A DNA stretch of 37,383 nucleotides. Origin: an uncultured Flavobacteriales bacterium (GTDB lineage: Bacteria > Bacteroidota > Bacteroidia > Flavobacteriales_D > Sanyastnellaceae). This document shows positions 33,547-37,383 of the stretch, piece by piece; position 1 is the stretch's first letter; every line of letters starts with the position of its first letter. The stretch lies in NCBI GenBank assembly GCA_905480095.1, contig CAJQPF010000130.1, positions 1-37,383 of the forward strand, given 5' to 3'. Made by a program: the position numbers and the translations under genes. The notes under the pieces are model-generated. The model was given only the letters and a program-made list of their open reading frames with translations. It was not told the origin of the DNA and did no database searches.

Positions 33547-36500
33547 ATGATTGTGCTCCGCTATTTTTTATCTGTTTTTACGCTTCTTCTTGTTGCATCA
33601 CTTTCCCCATTTTGTCAAGGCGTTGTAATCAATGAGGTAGATGCCCTAACATCTGAAAACCCTCAGTTTGTTGAGCTTTATGGATCTCCAAACTCAGGCT
33701 TGGAAGGCCACACTCTTGCGATGATTAAGTCGGTTTTTCTTGGGGGCGGCGCATACGGAGTAGAGGTTTATGACGCGATCTCTCTTGAGGGCCAGTCTTT
33801 AGATTCGGAGGGTTTTTTATCAATAGAGCTGGAGCTAAATACAACAATTGCTGCTGTCGCAATATATGAGCTAGATATAAGCATGTTGGCCGTCGGGGCG
33901 ACACCTCCGGCAGATGACATCGTTGATGCAATCGTTTATGGCAACACATCACCCACCCATCCTCAGGCGGCCATAATTATTCAAGCCATAATGCCAAGCG
34001 GTTCGGGATTGTTATTTGAAGGCGCAGAAGAAAACCCTATCGGGCACTCTCTTTCAAGACTACCAAACGGAGGCGATCCATTCGACTTAACATCTTACGC
34101 GCTTCAAGCACCCTCTATGGGGATTACAAATGTTTTGTCTTGTGATGGCGGAGTGCTAGAGCTGACGAACTTAGCGAACGACACCCTTTGTACAGACCAG
34201 GGCCCTGCCATCGCAACATTTACGCACCAGACCGATGCGCTTTCAGCTTTATTAACCCTATTTATTGTCAACCCAGCGGATGGCATTATTCTTGGCTCAG
34301 CATCAGGCTCAGCCATTAATTTTCAAAACTTGGGAGACGGAGCGCTTGATGTCATTGCCGTTTCTCATGACTCCCCAATTGATGCAGCCTCCATGGAGGT
34401 AGGGATGAATATTTCAGGAATCACAGGTCCTGACTGCCTCTCACAAAGCAGTGTTCCATATTCTATTTTCTGCATCACATGTGAATCTCCAGCATGTGAT
34501 GGCGGGACGATGCTAGATGCAAGTGGCTCAGATGAGGTGTTGGCATGTCTTACGCCAGAGGGCGCACTTGTTCCGTTTGGGTATTTTTCAGAGGCTGTTG
34601 AGGACGACTTCCTGTTTGCCATTTGTACCACAGAAGACACCATTATTACAACAGTCGTTCAGCCCTATTTTGACTTTGGTCCGCTTGGGGTTAATGATTA
34701 TCATGTTTGGGGCATAAGCACGCAAGGAGAGCTAGATCAAGCAACTGTTTTACCGGGCGCATTTATTCAAAACGCGTCTGCTTCAGAATGCGACAGCGTG
34801 GGGGCGTCTTCTCTTTTTGTAAGTATTTTAGAGTGTGGTGCAGCGGGACTTTGTGATGATTTAATCATCTCGGAGTACATCGAGGGCGACAGCCACAACA
34901 AAGCAATAGAGATTCACAACCCATCACCCATCAGTATAAACCTTTCGGCATACCACCTGGAGCTTTATAACAACGGCGCGACTGACGCAAACCAAACGCT
35001 AGATCTTCAAGGCGAGGTTCTTCCTGGGGGGGTTTACGTTATTGGAAATAGCCAATCCACACCTGCACTTCAAAACCTTTCAGACATCACAAGTCAAATC
35101 ACATGGTTTAACGGAAATGACGCCCTTGTGTTGTTTAAAAATGGCGAAGCCATAGACGTTATGGGTGTCGTAGGGCAGGATCCAGGCGACCCGTTTACCG
35201 TCACATCAGGAGGCTCTATGGCAGAGCACACGTTGGTAAGAAAACCCAACATTGGTCAGGGGGTTGTTGATTGGGAGGAGGGGATGACGCAATGGGACAG
35301 TTACCCCCAAGACACCTTTGACTTCCTCGGGACGCATTCCGCAACATGTGGCGGGCTAGGTACAATGACAATAGGCTTTGATGCTCCGGAACTATATGTG
35401 AGTGAGGGGGGGGGTATTACGGTGTCAATGTCACCACTGTACCCCCTCGAAAACGCCACTGTAGAAGTAAGCGTCGTGGGCGGAGATGCCACAACAGGGT
35501 CAGATTATCCAGATGTTTTCCCACTCAATTTTAACTTTGACATGGGGCTTTTAAATTCTCAAGTATTTACATTTTCTGCAATAGACGAGGAGGAGCCGGA
35601 ACTTCAAGAGGATGTCATCCTTTCATTAAGCGTAACGTCTGGTGGCGCACTCTTAGGGATAGACACACTTGTGATCCATATTCTTCCATCTGATTTAGAA
35701 TACCCTGTGTATGAGATTAATCAGGTGAGAGGTGTTAACCCACAAGGCGTTTTAGACAGCATATCTACAGCTTGTGAGCTTAGAGGGATCGTTCATGGAT
35801 GGAACGATTATCCCACGGGCCTCCAATTTACCCTAATCGACCCGACAAATGGCATCAACGTCTTCAGCCCAGTCAGTGATTTTGGCTATACGGTTCAGGA
35901 AGGAGACAGTGTCAGGGTCAGGGGTGTTATTGACCAATATTTGGGCTTGGCCCAAATCAGAATTGACACACTGATCTACGAGGGGTCGGGATATCCTTCA
36001 GACGCACCTCAACTCGTGTTTGAAATGGACGAGGAAACAGAGTCACGCATTGTGAAATTAAAATGTACTGAGCTTGTCGACTTATCAGACTGGACAAACA
36101 CGACCCCTGGATTCAATGTTCGCCTCGCCTTCGGTCAACAAGAAATAGTGATGAGAATTGACGCGAATACCGATTTGTTTGGCACAGCAGCGCCTGAAGG
36201 CGTCTTTGGTGTGACCGGAATAGGTGGGCAAAATGACCCCAATTCACCTTTTGTAGACGGTTACACCATTACGCCTCGTGGCCAATATGACCTAACCGAC
36301 CCCGTGAATGCAAGCTTTGAGGTGGATTCACCTTGGGACGGATCTAGCGGCCCCGTTGTTTTAAACAACACAAGCACAGGAGCAAATGATTATTTATGGA
36401 ACATGGGCGATGGAGAATCATACAATGAATTCGAACCTTTGCACAGCTACTTAGAATCAGGAGATTTTACAATATCCTTATCCGCCTTTAGTTTGGACGG

Positions 36501-36798
36501 AAACTGTAGTTCTCAGTCGTCTTTTGAGATTGTCTCTACATGGGTAGGTCTCGAAGAAATAGACGCTCAAAACCTTCAAGTGTATCCAAACCCTACATCT
36601 GGAACCTTGATGATGTCGTCAGACCAGGTCATCTTAAGTTGGGAGGTTATTGATTCGCAGGGTAGAATTGTGGCAAACAACGCCTTTGAGAGCAGGCGGC
36701 TGATAGAAATAAACACCTTTGACTTGAAGCCGGGACTCTATACCCTCAACGTAAGCACAGAAACAGGGAAAGAGGCGCTGCGCTTTATTCGGAATTAA
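33547..36798 (+). CDS. T9SS-secreted multidomain protein with lamin-tail, OB-fold and PKD domains
   Basis: This 1083-residue secreted protein has a signal peptide (residues 1-24, ending in FCQG). A first lamin-tail domain starts VVINEVDALTSENPQFVELYG, and a second starts near residue 433 (DLIISEYIEGDSHNKAIEIHNPS). A Calx-beta-like stretch (about 615-715) and an OB-fold region like those of extracellular nucleases (about 721-835) follow. A PKD domain (about 930-1000, YLWNMGDGES) and a type A T9SS sorting domain (LQVYPNPTSGTL to GLYTLNVS) complete it. No nuclease or other catalytic domain was found. The gene converges on an endonuclease-like gene, with the stop codons sharing TTAA. Confidence 0.85.
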   Translation: MIVLRYFLSVFTLLLVASLSPFCQGVVINEVDALTSENPQFVELYGSPNSGLEGHTLAMIKSVFLGGGAYGVEVYDAISLEGQSLDSEGFLSIELELNTTIAAVAIYELDISMLAVGATPPADDIVDAIVYGNTSPTHPQAAIIIQAIMPSGSGLLFEGAEENPIGHSLSRLPNGGDPFDLTSYALQAPSMGITNVLSCDGGVLELTNLANDTLCTDQGPAIATFTHQTDALSALLTLFIVNPADGIILGSASGSAINFQNLGDGALDVIAVSHDSPIDAASMEVGMNISGITGPDCLSQSSVPYSIFCITCESPACDGGTMLDASGSDEVLACLTPEGALVPFGYFSEAVEDDFLFAICTTEDTIITTVVQPYFDFGPLGVNDYHVWGISTQGELDQATVLPGAFIQNASASECDSVGASSLFVSILECGAAGLCDDLIISEYIEGDSHNKAIEIHNPSPISINLSAYHLELYNNGATDANQTLDLQGEVLPGGVYVIGNSQSTPALQNLSDITSQITWFNGNDALVLFKNGEAIDVMGVVGQDPGDPFTVTSGGSMAEHTLVRKPNIGQGVVDWEEGMTQWDSYPQDTFDFLGTHSATCGGLGTMTIGFDAPELYVSEGGGITVSMSPLYPLENATVEVSVVGGDATTGSDYPDVFPLNFNFDMGLLNSQVFTFSAIDEEEPELQEDVILSLSVTSGGALLGIDTLVIHILPSDLEYPVYEINQVRGVNPQGVLDSISTACELRGIVHGWNDYPTGLQFTLIDPTNGINVFSPVSDFGYTVQEGDSVRVRGVIDQYLGLAQIRIDTLIYEGSGYPSDAPQLVFEMDEETESRIVKLKCTELVDLSDWTNTTPGFNVRLAFGQQEIVMRIDANTDLFGTAAPEGVFGVTGIGGQNDPNSPFVDGYTITPRGQYDLTDPVNASFEVDSPWDGSSGPVVLNNTSTGANDYLWNMGDGESYNEFEPLHSYLESGDFTISLSAFSLDGNCSSQSSFEIVSTWVGLEEIDAQNLQVYPNPTSGTLMMSSDQVILSWEVIDSQGRIVANNAFESRRLIEINTFDLKPGLYTLNVSTETGKEALRFIRN

Positions 36799-37383
36799 CA
36801 GATACCTCCGAAAACAGAAAGGAGTATAAGGAGATCCTCCACAGTCACGGACCCGTCGTAATTGGCATCACCGGTACATGGTGATGACCAGATGTATAAA
36901 GCAAGGTCTTCAGCATCGCTGTTGCCGTTTTGATCGGTGTCGTAAAGAAGCGGATCCGTCATAAAAAGCGAAACCTCAATCCCATCCGTAAGGCCATCTC
37001 CATCCGTATCTTGTATAAGCGGGTCTGTGTTTGTGATCAAGAGCTCTGTTTCATCTGTTAACCCGTCTAGATCAGCATCTGAACACGCGTCCCCAAATCC
37101 ATCAAAATTGAAGTCCGCCTGGTCGGAGTTTGAAAGATTTGGACAATTGTCGGCCACATCAATAATTCCGTCAGCGTCGGAGTCAGTTTGTGAAACACCA
37201 CTCACAAGGGCAAGGTCAGCGATGACAATGAAGTGGTCAGATGCATCAAGGTCATCGTTTTCCAGAAGCCCATACTGCTCAAGTCGCGCAGCAGAAAGGT
37301 CGGATGTTTGCAGGGAGTACTGGCGCAGAACGTTTACCACGGCGTCCGAAACGATGATATAATCAAGCTTCCCAGGCATGTAG
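36795..37383 (-). CDS. Endonuclease/exonuclease/phosphatase protein with TSP3 and dockerin-like repeats, 5' truncated
   Basis: The frame runs to the right window edge. A Met at 37379 is preceded in frame by a Tyr codon and is not a convincing start, so only the C-terminal 195 residues are seen. They begin with LDYIIVSDAVV and DASDHFIVIADL, which is the end of an EEP (DNase I-like) domain with its catalytic Ser-Asp-His. Calcium-binding thrombospondin type 3 repeats follow (DSDADGIIDVADNCPN, DADLDGLTDETE, DTDGDGLTDGIE). The final GDANYDGSVTVEDLLILLSVFG resembles a dockerin/EF-hand unit. It is probably a secreted nuclease. No T9SS sorting domain is present. Confidence 0.8.
   Translation of the reverse strand, partial: YMPGKLDYIIVSDAVVNVLRQYSLQTSDLSAARLEQYGLLENDDLDASDHFIVIADLALVSGVSQTDSDADGIIDVADNCPNLSNSDQADFNFDGFGDACSDADLDGLTDETELLITNTDPLIQDTDGDGLTDGIEVSLFMTDPLLYDTDQNGNSDAEDLALYIWSSPCTGDANYDGSVTVEDLLILLSVFGGIC

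Noticed and set aside
35406-35414. Run of nine G in the T9SS protein gene as a possible frameshift
   Set aside because: The frame is continuous on both sides and encodes a plausible Gly-rich loop (SEGGGITV).

Overview
The window reads as a chromosomal segment of a marine-type Bacteroidota, most likely order Flavobacteriales. The evidence is a PorW/SprE type IX secretion (T9SS) lipoprotein, a secreted protein with a type A T9SS sorting domain, an F-type ATP synthase operon lacking beta and epsilon and headed by AtpZ, a DUF4175 protein, LytTR and HisKA_2 signalling genes, and promoters of the phylum's TAnnTTTG type. No phage, insertion sequence or CRISPR array was seen.

Layout. 1-966 is the 3' part of glmS. 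It is followed by an outer-membrane barrel gene with a clear terminator and a cyclase/formamidase gene that converges on, and overlaps, the next block. 2774-13120 is one long minus-strand block: sprE/porW, bactofilin, atpZ, an AtpI-like gene, atpB, atpE, atpF, atpH, atpA, atpG, and an NtrY-like histidine kinase. Spacing is tight, with several short overlaps. A divergent M23 peptidase gene and a convergent PfkB kinase gene follow. A tRNA-Asn gene with promoter and terminator stands at 15123-15199.

15240-16430 is a conspicuously AT-rich island. It holds three small membrane-protein genes: a 55-residue zinc-ribbon/hydrophobic protein, a gene broken by a shift at an 11-T run, and a DUF2752 protein. 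Next, on the minus strand, a secreted MORN/YwqK-repeat protein, a six-PAS HisKA_2 histidine kinase and a LytTR response regulator form a signalling operon (16470-21735).

22113-24095 is an unusual continuous reading frame that joins ribose-5-phosphate isomerase B to an exported M28 zinc peptidase through the peptidase's signal peptide. TlpA-like lipoprotein and ALDH7-type dehydrogenase genes lie on the opposite strand, followed by a divergent YkgJ-type cysteine-cluster gene.

27393-33493 is a minus-strand block of DUF4175, an RsbW-like ATPase, ybeY and mnmG. It carries two 16-bp palindromes of the parS (ParB-binding) type, one at the end of ybeY and one inside mnmG, which suggests that this segment lies near the replication origin. 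The right end has a large T9SS-secreted lamin-tail/OB/PKD protein converging on the 3' end of an endonuclease/exonuclease/phosphatase gene with thrombospondin-3 and dockerin-like repeats, cut by the window edge.

The points I consider most worth follow-up are the RpiB-M28 fusion, the parS pair, and the small-protein cassette next to tRNA-Asn.
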